DNA from: Lachnospiraceae bacterium
GTDB lineage: Bacteria; Bacillota; Clostridia; Lachnospirales; Lachnospiraceae
Assembly (NCBI GenBank): GCA_024405115.1
Contig: JAKSPD010000001.1
Span: 118,728-182,727 of the forward strand
DNA: 64,000 nucleotides
Direction of reading: 5' to 3'
Of this stretch, positions 43,571 through 53,258 are shown piece after piece (the stretch's first letter is position 1; every line of letters begins with the position of its first letter). The notes beneath the pieces were generated by a model. That model was given only the letters and a program-made list of their open reading frames with translations. It did no database searches and was not told the DNA's origin. The translations under genes were made by a program, and so were the position numbers.

Positions 43571-44331
43571 TCTGTGCCCTCCTGATAATCTATTCCTTTT
43601 AGCAGAAGTCCCTTGGCCTCTGCGGTTATTCCAGCCTTTGTACGGTCGCAGGCTGAAATCATCATCTTCATATCCTCCGGACTGAACCTTCCCGTTCCCA
43701 CGTCCAGCAGTGTTCCCGCAATTATGCGGACCATGTTGTAAAGGAATCCGTTACCGCGGACGGTGATCGTAATTTCCCCGCCCGGTTCCCCGTCTATTCT
43801 TATCTCCTCTATGTTCCTTACCGCGCTTCCTCCGTTTTTCAGTACCTGCGAGGAAGGATTCGCAAAGGATGTAAAGTCATGTTCACCCGTAAGGCACAGT
43901 GCGCCCTCACGCATCCGTTCCACATCAAGACGCCTCGGGAAATGCATCGTGTAAAGGCGCCTCAGGGGGTTGCCCGTACGTGAATTGTCGATATGGTACT
44001 CATAGGTCTTTCTGCATTCCTGTTTTCTGGGATGCCAGCCGTCCGGGACCTCCCTTGACTCAGTTACCCTGATGTCATCAGGAAGCTTCGTGTTAAGTGC
44101 CGCTGCAAACCTTTCAGCCGGTATGGTCGAGCATGTGTCAAATACCGCCACATTGCCCATCGCATGGACGCCGGCGTCGGTACGGCTTGCGCCGATGACC
44201 TCCGTATCCTCGCCCGTAAGGACACTTAATGCCTTATTGAGCTCACCCTCTACCGTAGGGTCACCGGGCTGGAACTGGAATCCACAGTATGCTGTCCCGT
44301 CATATGCTACTTTCAGGAAGATCCTTTTCAT
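43567..44331 (-). CDS. truA: tRNA pseudouridine synthase A
   Basis: TruA forms pseudouridine at tRNA positions 38-40 in the anticodon arm. The 254-residue protein has the catalytic aspartate in SRTDAGVHAMGNV, near residue 53, plus the family segments FPRRLD and NGFLYNMVRIIAG. Its start overlaps the ecfA2 stop and its end the corrinoid start, each by ATGA. In many Firmicutes truA follows ecfT, and that order is kept here. Confidence 0.96.
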   Translation of the reverse strand: MKRIFLKVAYDGTAYCGFQFQPGDPTVEGELNKALSVLTGEDTEVIGASRTDAGVHAMGNVAVFDTCSTIPAERFAAALNTKLPDDIRVTESREVPDGWHPRKQECRKTYEYHIDNSRTGNPLRRLYTMHFPRRLDVERMREGALCLTGEHDFTSFANPSSQVLKNGGSAVRNIEEIRIDGEPGGEITITVRGNGFLYNMVRIIAGTLLDVGTGRFSPEDMKMMISACDRTKAGITAEAKGLLLKGIDYQEGTE

Positions 44332-45176
44332 TTTACATTGAAAGCCTTAAGTATCTCAGCCTTTGCCTCCTCGACGGTCGATATTGCCGGGTCAACACTT
44401 ATGCCGGCCTTATTGAGCTTCTGCGCAAGATAAGTCATCTGCGGTGCTGCAAGCCCCATCTCCTCAAGCTCCTCAACATGCGAGAAGACAGCCCTCGGCT
44501 CGTCAAAGAACGCAAGACGTCCCTTATTTAAAACCATTATCCTGTCAGCATATTTAGCCACGTCATCCATGCTGTGCGAAACCAGGATTATCGTGATGTT
44601 TCTTTCCTTCCTTAAATTTGCGACAAGTTCAAGTATCTCGTTGCGTCCCCCGGGATCAAGTCCTGCCGCAGGCTCATCCAGAATGAGCACCTCCGGCTCC
44701 ATTGAAAGGACTCCCGCTATTGCGGCACGCCTCTTCTGTCCGCCTGAAAGCTCAAACGGACTGCTCTCAAACTTATCCTCGGAAAGACCGGAAAGCCTCA
44801 AAGCGGAAAGAGCCCTCTCCCTGGCTTCATCCTTTGAAAGCCCCATGTTAAGGGGTCCGAACATTACATCCAGAAGGACCGTCTCGTCAAAAAGCTGGTA
44901 TTCCGGATACTGGAACACCATCCCCACCTTCCCGCGGAGGGCACGGAGGTCATACTTATCCGCAAAGATGTCCTCGCCCTCAAAATAAACAGTACCCGCC
45001 GTGGGCCTCATGAGTCCGTTAAGGTGCTGTATAAGTGTGGACTTTCCGCTTCCGGTATGGCCTATAAGACCGATGAACTCACCCTTATTAATGGTGAAGC
45101 TGATATCGGTAAAGGCACAGGACTCCATTGCGGTGCCCTCATTATATATATGTGTCAGGTTTCTTGCTTCTATCAT
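44328..45176 (-). CDS. ecfA2: Energy-coupling factor transporter ATPase 2
   Basis: One of the paired ATPases of the ECF module that powers uptake of vitamins and metals through exchangeable S components. The 282 residues include Walker A GHTGSGKST near residue 39, the Q-loop, signature ELSGGQKRR and Walker B VLILDEPAAGLD. No S component lies in the operon, as expected of a group II, shared module. Translation is coupled to ecfT upstream and truA downstream by ATGA overlaps. Confidence 0.95.
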   Translation of the reverse strand: MIEARNLTHIYNEGTAMESCAFTDISFTINKGEFIGLIGHTGSGKSTLIQHLNGLMRPTAGTVYFEGEDIFADKYDLRALRGKVGMVFQYPEYQLFDETVLLDVMFGPLNMGLSKDEARERALSALRLSGLSEDKFESSPFELSGGQKRRAAIAGVLSMEPEVLILDEPAAGLDPGGRNEILELVANLRKERNITIILVSHSMDDVAKYADRIMVLNKGRLAFFDEPRAVFSHVEELEEMGLAAPQMTYLAQKLNKAGISVDPAISTVEEAKAEILKAFNVK

Positions 45177-45967
45177 TTCTTAATAACAATCATTGCCGCA
45201 AGGTAAAGTAACAGGATGACATACGCGATAAAGTCGCGCTTGTGGTACTTTAAGGGCTTCATCTTTGTCCTGCCGGCACCTCCGTGGTAACATCTGGCCT
45301 CCATAGCCATTGCAAGGTCGGATGCGCGTCTGAACGCCGATATGAAAAGCGGTACCAGAAGCGGAATCATTGCCTTGGCCTTCTTCACGAGTCCGCCGGT
45401 CTCAAAATCCGCCCCACGTGCCGTCTGGGCCTTCATTATCTTGTCAGTCTCCTCAACCAGTATGGGGATGAAACGGAGCGCTATGCTCATCATCATCGCT
45501 ATCTCATGTACCGGTACCTTTATCTTACGCAAAAAGCCCATTGACTTCTCAAGGCCGCCCGTAAGCTGGTTGGGTGTTGTCGTGAGCGTAAGGATGCTTG
45601 AACCAACCACAAGGTAAATGAGCCTTATTCCCATGAAGCCTGCCGTCTGAAGTCCCTCCCATGTGGCCTTTAACGGTCCCAGCGTGAAAATGGGTGTTCC
45701 CTCCGTAAGGAAGATGTTGAAGGACACTGATATTATGAGGAGCACCACTATGGCCTTGAGGCCCTTCGTGATGAATTTTACCGGCACGCGGCTCATCATT
45801 ATGACCGCCGCCAGAAAGACTGTGGCCAGCACGTATCCGTAGATGCTCTTCGTAACAAACAGGGAAACAAGGAACACAAAAGTTCCCGCAAGTTTAGTGC
45901 GGGGATCAAGACGGTGGATCACTGAATCCACCGGATAATACTGTCCAAGTGTTATGTCTCTAAGCAT
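45173..45967 (-). CDS. ecfT: Energy-coupling factor transmembrane protein
   Basis: EcfT is the scaffold joining the two ATPases to an S component. The 264-residue protein has about five or six membrane helices (first three in residues 25-75), the coupling helix motif ARGADF and the second ARCYHGG, both conserved in EcfT. It starts by a TAATG overlap with ecfA1. Confidence 0.95.
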   Translation of the reverse strand: MLRDITLGQYYPVDSVIHRLDPRTKLAGTFVFLVSLFVTKSIYGYVLATVFLAAVIMMSRVPVKFITKGLKAIVVLLIISVSFNIFLTEGTPIFTLGPLKATWEGLQTAGFMGIRLIYLVVGSSILTLTTTPNQLTGGLEKSMGFLRKIKVPVHEIAMMMSIALRFIPILVEETDKIMKAQTARGADFETGGLVKKAKAMIPLLVPLFISAFRRASDLAMAMEARCYHGGAGRTKMKPLKYHKRDFIAYVILLLYLAAMIVIKK

Positions 45968-46821
45968 TACTTTTTAAGCTCCGTAAGTGCTTCCACAAGT
46001 TCATCGAGTGTAAGGATGCCGTCCCTGATGGGAAGGCCTGACTTTTTAAGTTCATATGAAAGCTCTGCTGCCTCAGGCACATTGAGTGAAAGCTTCCTCA
46101 GTTCCTCCACCCTTGAGAAAATCTCCTTCGGCGTCCCGTCCATTGCCACAGTTCCGTGGTCCATGACTATCACACGGTCCGCATCGACTGCCTCTTCCAT
46201 ATTGTGTGTAATGAGCACGATCGTTATGCCCTCGTTTTTATTAAGCTCATGTGCCGTAAAAAGAACGTCCTCACGCCCTAACGGGTCAAGCATGGCAGTC
46301 GGTTCATCGAGGATGATGCATTCAGGCTTCATTGCCATTACGCCCGCTATTGCGACACGCTGCTTCTGTCCGCCTGAAAGACGGTTGGGGGATTTGTCAC
46401 GGAACTCCTGCATTGACACGGTAGTAAGCGCCGTGTCGACCCTTTCAATGATCTCCTCAGTGGGAATTCCCATGTTTTCGGGGCCGAATGCCACGTCCTC
46501 CTCCACTACGTTAGCGATTATCTGGTTGTCAGGATTCTGGAAGACCATTCCGGCTGTTTCCCTGACGGTTAAAAGCGTGTCCTCGTTTTTTGTATCGATG
46601 TCCGTAACCAGGACCGTTCCCGAAAGCGGTATGCTGAGTCCGTTCAGAAGCCTTGCGAAGGTGCTCTTTCCGCTTCCGTTATGACCCAGAATACATACGA
46701 ACGAACCCTTTTCTATCTCAAGATCAAGGTCACTCAAAGCATGCGTGACGGAAATGACCTGATCATTCTCATCACGCGACACATAGTCGTAACATACCTT
46801 GATTGCTTTAATTATGTTCAT
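45967..46821 (-). CDS. ecfA1: Energy-coupling factor transporter ATPase 1
   Basis: Partner ATPase of EcfA2. The 284 residues contain Walker A GHNGSGKST near residue 45, signature RLSGGQKQRV and Walker B CIILDEPTAMLDP. It follows murG with a four-base overlap and precedes ecfT with a one-base overlap. Confidence 0.95.
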   Translation of the reverse strand: MNIIKAIKVCYDYVSRDENDQVISVTHALSDLDLEIEKGSFVCILGHNGSGKSTFARLLNGLSIPLSGTVLVTDIDTKNEDTLLTVRETAGMVFQNPDNQIIANVVEEDVAFGPENMGIPTEEIIERVDTALTTVSMQEFRDKSPNRLSGGQKQRVAIAGVMAMKPECIILDEPTAMLDPLGREDVLFTAHELNKNEGITIVLITHNMEEAVDADRVIVMDHGTVAMDGTPKEIFSRVEELRKLSLNVPEAAELSYELKKSGLPIRDGILTLDELVEALTELKK

Positions 46822-47894
46822 TTCTTCTTTTTGTTCACCGTCTCATCTATAAGCCCGGTAATTATCTTTACGCCGTCATTAAGCTGTGATTTTGCCATGG
46901 CGGCGATATATTTCTCCCTGTCATTCCAAAGCGTCTCAACGGCATTAAGGAGACTTTCGTCATTTAGCTTATCTTCCGTAAGGACCATTGAAAATCCCTG
47001 TTTTTCAAAAGACTCCGCATTTAAGATCTGGTCACCACGGCTTGCCTCAGCCCCTAAGGGGATAAGGAGGTTGGGCTTGTGGAGTGCAAGTATCTCGCAG
47101 ATGGCATTAGCACCGGCCCTTGAGATGAAGATGTCCGCCGCCGCAAAAAGATCCTTGAGCTGTTCGCTGACATATCCGTACTGCTTATAACCATTTATGC
47201 CTTTCAGGGACTCATCTATGTTGTTTCTTCCGCAGATGTGGATTATGTCATATTTTTCAAGAAGTTTTCCGAGTACGTTTCTTACCGCGGTGTTCACATG
47301 TACCGCCCCCAGGCTTCCCCCGATGACGAGCATGACGGGCTTACTGCCGTCAAAGCCTGCAGTCTTAAGGCCTTCCTCGCGGCTGCCTGAAAGGATTTCC
47401 TTTCTTATCGGGCTTCCAGAAAGCACTCCCTTTCCCACGGGAAGATGCTTTAAGGTCTCCGGGAAGTTACAGCATATCTTCGTAGCTGAAGGCATGGTGA
47501 TGCGGTTCGCAAGTCCGGGCGTCATGTCTGATTCATGGCATATCACGGGAATTCTCTGGATTGCTGCGGCAAGCACCACGGGTACTGAAACGTAACCGCC
47601 CTTCGAGAATACCACGTCCGGCTTATACTTCCTGCAGATTGCCCTTGCCTCCTCAAAGCCCCTTATGATCCTGAAGGGATCCGTCAGGTTCTTTATGTCG
47701 ATGTACCTGCGGAGCTTGCCGGATTCAATTCCCTTATAGGGAATCCCCTCCTTTTCAATAAGTTCCTTTTCTATACCCATCTTTGAACCCACATAAAGGA
47801 TGTCGTATCCCATCCTCTTAAGCTCCGGGAGCATTGCTATATTCGGTGTTACGTGGCCGGCCGTACCGCCGCCTGTAAGAATTATCTTTTTCAT
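46818..47894 (-). CDS. murG: Lipid II N-acetylglucosaminyltransferase
   Basis: MurG adds GlcNAc to lipid I, making lipid II for peptidoglycan. The 358-residue GT-B enzyme has GGTAGHVTPN at its N terminus, GSKMGIEKELIEK, and the UDP-GlcNAc site GGSLGAVHVN and SRAGANAICE. It is separated from other mur genes and leads the operon with ecfA1, with a perfect consensus promoter upstream. Such placement may link wall synthesis with nutrient uptake, but this is only positional. Confidence 0.96.
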   Translation of the reverse strand: MKKIILTGGGTAGHVTPNIAMLPELKRMGYDILYVGSKMGIEKELIEKEGIPYKGIESGKLRRYIDIKNLTDPFRIIRGFEEARAICRKYKPDVVFSKGGYVSVPVVLAAAIQRIPVICHESDMTPGLANRITMPSATKICCNFPETLKHLPVGKGVLSGSPIRKEILSGSREEGLKTAGFDGSKPVMLVIGGSLGAVHVNTAVRNVLGKLLEKYDIIHICGRNNIDESLKGINGYKQYGYVSEQLKDLFAAADIFISRAGANAICEILALHKPNLLIPLGAEASRGDQILNAESFEKQGFSMVLTEDKLNDESLLNAVETLWNDREKYIAAMAKSQLNDGVKIITGLIDETVNKKKK

Positions 47895-47929
47895 TCTGAA
47901 AAACCTGCCTGAAATTTATGCAAAAAGCA

Positions 47930-47958
47930 ATTATACTAGTTATCCATGTAAATGTCAA
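47930..47958 (-). promoter_or_regulatory. Perfect consensus sigma-A promoter of the murG operon
   Basis: Minus strand TTGACA (47958-47953), 17 bases, TATAAT (47935-47930). Starting near 47923, it drives murG, ecfA1, ecfT, ecfA2, truA, the corrinoid gene, RACo and dus. It lies just beyond the end of the upstream ABC permease gene. Confidence 0.8.
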
Positions 47959-47961
47959 AAG

Positions 47962-48810
47962 CTACCTGTATCTTCTTTTCGGGGTTATGTTCACGCCTGC
48001 GCCGATAAGGAATGCAGCCATCATGACAAGTTCCGTAACCGATGAAAACAGCGTAATATATGACATGAACACCGCGTTTGGAACAAGTCCCAGGTAGGAG
48101 AAGAAAAGGTCAATGAACTCCCCGTTTCCTGTCTGGTCAAGTATCAGCGACACGGAAGGCACTCCTGGGCATAGAAGCACTGAATAAGCCATATAGTTGG
48201 AACCGTCCGGAATTACCGGATTTACAAGAAACGCGATAAGGACCGGTCCCGCCACAAGCGCAATGATTATACCGTATGCCATGGCTGCCGCCGATGACGA
48301 GGTCCTCGCCGCAGAGCTTGCAAACACGCCTATCGCAAGTACCAGTGCCGCCGTGGGAAGGAATGACATGAGAAGCAGAAGGCATGCAGAAAACCCCACT
48401 CCCCCATATATGAGCGGGATTATGAGTGCCGGGAAGCATGAGAATACGGCCACTATCCCAAATAAGAGCGATGAAAGGTATTTTCCCGTAATGATGCCTG
48501 CAGGGCTGAGTCCCGCGGCTATCATCAGGTCAAGCGTGCCGGAGTCCCTCTCACTGGTTATGATTCCGGTGGTCCTTCCGGGAAGGACAAGTATGGTGAA
48601 CACCGCCATGATTCCTGCCACCATCATGTAAACGTAAAGAAGCTGTCCGGGATCGATACGCCCATATGCATTCATTCCGGTGAGACGCCCGAAGACACCC
48701 AGAAGGCCTGCACCGCACAGAATGACATTTATCACCATGATAAGTGCCATGAAGCCCGGTCCCCTGGATGAAACCTTAATATCACGTTTTATTATCGGGT
48801 CAAATTTCAT
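47962..48810 (-). CDS. ABC-2 type transporter permease
   Basis: A 282-residue membrane protein with six predicted helices (residues about 20-40, 62-80, 105-128, 138-162, 170-190 and near the C terminus), similar to NosY/GldF-type permeases. It pairs with the ATPase gene just upstream (11-base overlap). The large protein encoded before them could be the third part of a GldF-GldG-like system. Substrate unknown. Confidence 0.85.
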   Translation of the reverse strand: MKFDPIIKRDIKVSSRGPGFMALIMVINVILCGAGLLGVFGRLTGMNAYGRIDPGQLLYVYMMVAGIMAVFTILVLPGRTTGIITSERDSGTLDLMIAAGLSPAGIITGKYLSSLLFGIVAVFSCFPALIIPLIYGGVGFSACLLLLMSFLPTAALVLAIGVFASSAARTSSSAAAMAYGIIIALVAGPVLIAFLVNPVIPDGSNYMAYSVLLCPGVPSVSLILDQTGNGEFIDLFFSYLGLVPNAVFMSYITLFSSVTELVMMAAFLIGAGVNITPKRRYR

Positions 48811-49759
48811 AATCGTCCGAAGAAGCTGCTATTCTTTCCTCACCGTGTCCTGTAAGCTGCATGAATATTGATTCAAGCGAGCTCTTTTCCCTTGAGAAGT
48901 TCCTGACGGGAAGCCCCGCCTCTATCATGTGCCTGAGAAGTATCTCCTCATCATCAGTCTTTCCGTTGAAGCTTATCATTATGTCGTTTCGCTTTACGGT
49001 GACAGTTGATACAAGAGGCTCCTCCTTTAAAAACTGTACAGTCCTGTTCACTGCCCCGTTTACCGAGATTACTATCGGGTTTCCCGATGTGACGAGCTTC
49101 ATTACCTCCATGAGGCGTCCGCTCATCACTATCTTTCCCTCATCGATGATTGCAACATCGGTACAAAGCTCACTGATGTCGGAAAGGATGTGCGAGGAGA
49201 TGACTATAGTCTTGCCGTTATCTGAAAGCTCGCCCACAAGCTGCTTGAACTCATAACGTGTCCTCGGGTCGAGCCCTGATGTGGGTTCGTCCATTATGAG
49301 AATGGGGGGATCCGGAATAAGCGCCCTGGCCAGTGAAAGTCTCTGCTTCATTCCCCTTGAAAGGGCCTCCACGTAGAAGTCCTCCCTGTCTGAAAGCTCC
49401 ACATACTTTAAAAGCGTCTCCGTCCTTTTTCTTGCCTCAAGTCCCTCAATGCCGGCACATGCAGCAAAGAATCCCATGTATTCGGATACCTTCAGGTTAC
49501 TGTATACGCCGAAACTGTCCGGAACATATCCTATGCTTTCCTTTAAAGCCCGGCTTCCCGGTCCCACCTCGCTGTCATTAAGAATGAGTGACCCGCCGTC
49601 AGGATACATGATTCCCGTCATTATCTTTATGGCGGTCGTCTTTCCTGCTCCGTTAGGCCCTACGAAACCATAAAGCGCACCGTCCTCTATGTTAAGTGAA
49701 AGGTCATCAAGTGCCATGAAGCTTCCGTAAAATTTTCTTATGTTCCTTAACTCTAACAT
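48800..49759 (-). CDS. ABC transporter ATP-binding protein
   Basis: The 319-residue ATPase has Walker A GPNGAGKTTAIK near residue 38, signature SRGMKQRLSLARA and Walker B ILIMDEPTSGLDPR, then a C-terminal extension of about 90 residues. It pairs with the ABC-2 permease downstream. It follows the large membrane-anchored protein after six bases, so the three genes are one unit, probably controlled by the two-component system upstream. Confidence 0.93.
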   Translation of the reverse strand: MLELRNIRKFYGSFMALDDLSLNIEDGALYGFVGPNGAGKTTAIKIMTGIMYPDGGSLILNDSEVGPGSRALKESIGYVPDSFGVYSNLKVSEYMGFFAACAGIEGLEARKRTETLLKYVELSDREDFYVEALSRGMKQRLSLARALIPDPPILIMDEPTSGLDPRTRYEFKQLVGELSDNGKTIVISSHILSDISELCTDVAIIDEGKIVMSGRLMEVMKLVTSGNPIVISVNGAVNRTVQFLKEEPLVSTVTVKRNDIMISFNGKTDDEEILLRHMIEAGLPVRNFSREKSSLESIFMQLTGHGEERIAASSDDYEI

Positions 49760-49765
49760 GAAGCC

Positions 49766-52147
49766 TCACATTCCAGGTGCCGAAACGGATTCCGTGGTCT
49801 CAGCCGCCTTTATTCCCTTAGCATAGGGAACGGGAAGATACATATGCGTATCCTCAGGAAGTTCCCCGTCGGGGATAAACCTTAACGTTATATTGTTTGT
49901 GGGTGAAAGGATCGACTTAAGCTCCTCTCCGTCCCATCCGGTCTTGCCACCGCTCAAAAGGTCATATGAACCGTTCTGATAGTTGTAGACCGCTATCTGT
50001 CCCTTGAACGGAACAAGTTTACCGTCCGCCAGCTCACCGCTTAGAGGAATGAGTTTAAGACTTGTTATCTGCCTGCCGTTTCCGAGACTGTATGTGACAA
50101 CTGTCGTCGCGCCGCCAGAAACTGTATTACTAAGTCCGTCATAGCTTCCGGAAGAATCCTTTGTACCGTTAAGAAGTGAATTGATATAACGTTCCTCCTC
50201 ACTTCCGCCAGTGCTTATCCTTACCGCAAAGATGGCGAGCCCCTTAAGGTCATAGTTTGTCTCGGAAAGCCATTCCGGGACATACCCGTCCGCAAAAGCC
50301 ACGACATATGTATCGTCGCTAAGTATCGAGGCTGTTTCCCTTACAGCCTTCTCTATCAGATCATGTCTCTGTCCTCCGTTCTCACCTGAAAGAAGATCAG
50401 CGACCTTTTCAAAATTTGACAGCGGACCGTAATATGCGGTACCCTGCGAAACATCCAGAATCTCACCGCGACTGAGGTCCGGAAGCTTTACCACACAGCC
50501 GCCTGTCAGTATGAATATCGAGGACCAGTCATGGTCAGACAGGTTCGTAATCGTCCCCTCAAACGCTGTTCCGCTCTTTTTTATGTTACAGCTGAAGGTT
50601 TCAGGAAGTTTTTCCGTCTTCCTGCGCTCCTCAACCAAAAGTATGCTGTCCTCAAACTGCTTCTGTCCGGTAAGGGCAACTATCTTCTTTTTTCCTCCGG
50701 ACACTGAAAGATTACCGTTTACCGCCACGGGCTTCACGGCAGCCTCAGAGGAAACAGGAAGGGTGAATGCCGTCTTTTCAGGGCTTCCTATCCTTATGTA
50801 ATCTGATACGACTGCTTCCTCGCCTTCCCTTTCCATGCTTCCCGGATACATGACAAAGGTTCCGTAGTCCACATATGCCTTCCTGATTCTTGTGTTTCCT
50901 GACATATACCATACTGTAAGTCCGAACAGCATTGAAAGTATCAGGACACCGAGCGGATAATATACACCAAGTCCCTTTTTCCTGAGCACAAGGTAAATGA
51001 CGAATCCCACGAGCACTATGTACAGGGCCGCCGCAACCACAAATTTAAGAAGGCTGGGAATCTGCCCCTCCATAAAGGTATTTGTGAGTTTTTCAGCCGT
51101 TGACAGTCTCTCTTCAGCTGAAGATGTCTGGGATTTTATCCTTCCCAGCCTGTCTGTTCCAAGCATCGTGTTAAGAAGGTCCTCGGTAAATTCCGGATGC
51201 CTCAGGCCAAACTCACTTAAGTCACACAGATCGCATGAAGCTATGCAGATCCTGCCGTTTCCGAAACCGCGCATGAAAAACAGCGGTATCTCGCCAAGAC
51301 CGTATGTCTCCTCCGCCTCATCCCAGGTCATCCTTCTTGTAGGGAGCGTGATGAGTGCCCCGTCAGGGCCTGACGTGGAATACTGCATTCCCATGTCCAT
51401 CTTCCTGAAAAGCACGGGAGAAAGCGATACATGGCCGATAAGGCCTTCAAATTTACCGAGAGGGCTCATCATGCTGCCGGTCCCCAAAAGAAGCGTACCG
51501 CCGTTTCGCGCCCAGTCCATTATCGTATCAGCGGCATCATCTGAAATAAGCCTTGTATCAAAAGAAGATATGACTATAATGTCAAGCTGGCTCAGCCCCG
51601 CGGCATCAGCGGGAATGTCGGCCGGGCTTAACGTAATTGTCTTTGTTGAAAGATTATTAAGAAGACTGACGTTTCCAAGATACATCAGATCCTGACGGTC
51701 ATCGGAAAGGATACCGCATAACACGTCCTGCCCGTTTCCGTGATAGAGGACCTCCACGTCCTTTTCAGCCTTCTTTTCACCACTGTCATCGGTAAAGCAT
51801 ACGTGAAGCCTGTCACCGTTCTCGGAGGAATAGCCGTCAGGTATTGTGACGGTATACTTGAAGCTTGTGGCACCTGTTCCCACAAATGACGGGAAGGTAT
51901 ATGTAAGGGTACTTCCGTCATCCCCGTATATTTCCATCACCACATAACCGTCAAACTCTTCCATGGTATTGTTTTCAATGTTTACCGTTACCGGAAGGAG
52001 CTGTCCGCTCTTTGCGGTGTTCCTGTAGCCGTAGGTGATTGACATTGAAAACTCGCCTGCCAGTGACGTGATGGGCATGAGAAATAAAAGTGCCATAAGG
52101 CACAGGACATGAAGAAATATTCTTTTATGCCCTTCTGAGGTTCTCAT
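49766..52147 (-). CDS. Large membrane-anchored protein with amidotransferase-like domain
   Basis: The 793-residue protein has a signal peptide (MRTSEGHKRIFLHVLCLMALL, ending in the LAGE region), a beta-rich N-terminal domain to about residue 135, then a segment resembling a class I glutamine-amidotransferase-like fold (DIIVISSFDTRLISDD, GGTLLLGTGSM) to about residue 325. Two membrane helices follow at about 364-384 and 392-412, then a large C-terminal outside domain. The layout recalls GldG-like partners of ABC-2 transporters, but no catalytic cysteine is evident. AGGA precedes the ATG, and it overlaps the kinase gene by 23 bases. Confidence 0.7.
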   Translation of the reverse strand: MRTSEGHKRIFLHVLCLMALLFLMPITSLAGEFSMSITYGYRNTAKSGQLLPVTVNIENNTMEEFDGYVVMEIYGDDGSTLTYTFPSFVGTGATSFKYTVTIPDGYSSENGDRLHVCFTDDSGEKKAEKDVEVLYHGNGQDVLCGILSDDRQDLMYLGNVSLLNNLSTKTITLSPADIPADAAGLSQLDIIVISSFDTRLISDDAADTIMDWARNGGTLLLGTGSMMSPLGKFEGLIGHVSLSPVLFRKMDMGMQYSTSGPDGALITLPTRRMTWDEAEETYGLGEIPLFFMRGFGNGRICIASCDLCDLSEFGLRHPEFTEDLLNTMLGTDRLGRIKSQTSSAEERLSTAEKLTNTFMEGQIPSLLKFVVAAALYIVLVGFVIYLVLRKKGLGVYYPLGVLILSMLFGLTVWYMSGNTRIRKAYVDYGTFVMYPGSMEREGEEAVVSDYIRIGSPEKTAFTLPVSSEAAVKPVAVNGNLSVSGGKKKIVALTGQKQFEDSILLVEERRKTEKLPETFSCNIKKSGTAFEGTITNLSDHDWSSIFILTGGCVVKLPDLSRGEILDVSQGTAYYGPLSNFEKVADLLSGENGGQRHDLIEKAVRETASILSDDTYVVAFADGYVPEWLSETNYDLKGLAIFAVRISTGGSEEERYINSLLNGTKDSSGSYDGLSNTVSGGATTVVTYSLGNGRQITSLKLIPLSGELADGKLVPFKGQIAVYNYQNGSYDLLSGGKTGWDGEELKSILSPTNNITLRFIPDGELPEDTHMYLPVPYAKGIKAAETTESVSAPGM

Positions 52148-53258
52148 TTTTCCTGTCGATGTGATTCTTTAACCTTACCGTGAACACCGTTCCCTTAAGG
52201 TCAGACTGAACGGTGACTGAACCGCCATGCACCTCTGCAATGTTCTTTACGATGGCAAGACCCAGACCGGTTCCGCCCGTCTCCGAGTTCCTTGCCTTGT
52301 CCGCCCTGTAGAATTTGTCAAAGATATGGGGAAGGTCCTTCTCATCGATTACAAAACCGAAGTTTATGACCTTGACTTCAACGGAGTCCGAGGCCGGATC
52401 AGAACGGAGCCTTACGACCACTTTCTTTCCGTCACCGCCGTACTTAATGGCGTTTCCTATAAGGTTGTCAAACAGACGGGCGATAAGGACGCTGTCCGCC
52501 ATTATCTCATGATTTGTCACGTTGGTACGGAACTCGTACTTTAAGCCCTTCTCCCTGAATGCGGGATACGCCTCTTCAAGAAGCTGCTCCAAAAGTTTCA
52601 CAAGGTCTACGTACTCGAGCTTCATGGTTATCTTTCCGTATGAAAGCTTCGTGAAGTCAAAAAGGTCGCCGATCAGCTGTTCAAGCCTCTTTGACTTGCT
52701 GAATGCGATCTTTAGGTACTTTCTCCTCTGGCTGTCATTCAGCATGTCATAGTTCTTGCCGGAAAGAAGCTCAAGATATCCTATTATGGACGTAAGAGGT
52801 GTCCTTAAGTCATGAGCGATGTTAGTGATAAGGTCAGTCTTCTGCTTTTCAGACTCCCTTTCGAGTTCCAGAAGCTCCTGCAGGTCTCCCGCCATGCGGT
52901 TTACGGATTCAGCCACCTCGGAAAACTCGTCATCGCCGGATACCGGAATCCTGTAGCTTAAGTTGCCCTCGGAAATCTTGCTGACGCCCTCTGATATGTC
53001 CCTTATGTAATCGAGCGAATTCTTCTCAAGGAAATAAAAAATAACGGCAAACAGAATGATTCCGGTGAAGACAAAAATGATTACTTCCTCTGTTCCGAAA
53101 CTGCTGTAGCCGTCTGATTCCACCCTCGTAATAAAGTACATAAGCCTGCCGAAATTAAATACAAGCAGGCTTTCTGCAACGCATACTATGAACGCCGAAA
53201 TGATTATATTGATTATAAAACGTGTCCGGTGGTTTTTTGTGATGTCATTATTTTTCAA
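52125..53258 (-). CDS. Sensor histidine kinase
   Basis: The 377-residue kinase has two membrane helices (residues about 15-38 and 52-72) flanking a very short outside loop, then HAMP (LEKNSLDYIRDISEG), a HisKA domain with the phosphoacceptor His in NIAHDLRTPL, and a HATPase domain (NLIGNAIKYGGDG, DKFYRAD, GTGLGLAIV). The tiny outer loop suggests it senses membrane or envelope state rather than a soluble ligand, perhaps through the adjacent transporter. It overlaps the regulator gene (11 bases) and the large protein gene (23 bases). Confidence 0.94.
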   Translation of the reverse strand: MKNNDITKNHRTRFIINIIISAFIVCVAESLLVFNFGRLMYFITRVESDGYSSFGTEEVIIFVFTGIILFAVIFYFLEKNSLDYIRDISEGVSKISEGNLSYRIPVSGDDEFSEVAESVNRMAGDLQELLELERESEKQKTDLITNIAHDLRTPLTSIIGYLELLSGKNYDMLNDSQRRKYLKIAFSKSKRLEQLIGDLFDFTKLSYGKITMKLEYVDLVKLLEQLLEEAYPAFREKGLKYEFRTNVTNHEIMADSVLIARLFDNLIGNAIKYGGDGKKVVVRLRSDPASDSVEVKVINFGFVIDEKDLPHIFDKFYRADKARNSETGGTGLGLAIVKNIAEVHGGSVTVQSDLKGTVFTVRLKNHIDRKNENLRRA

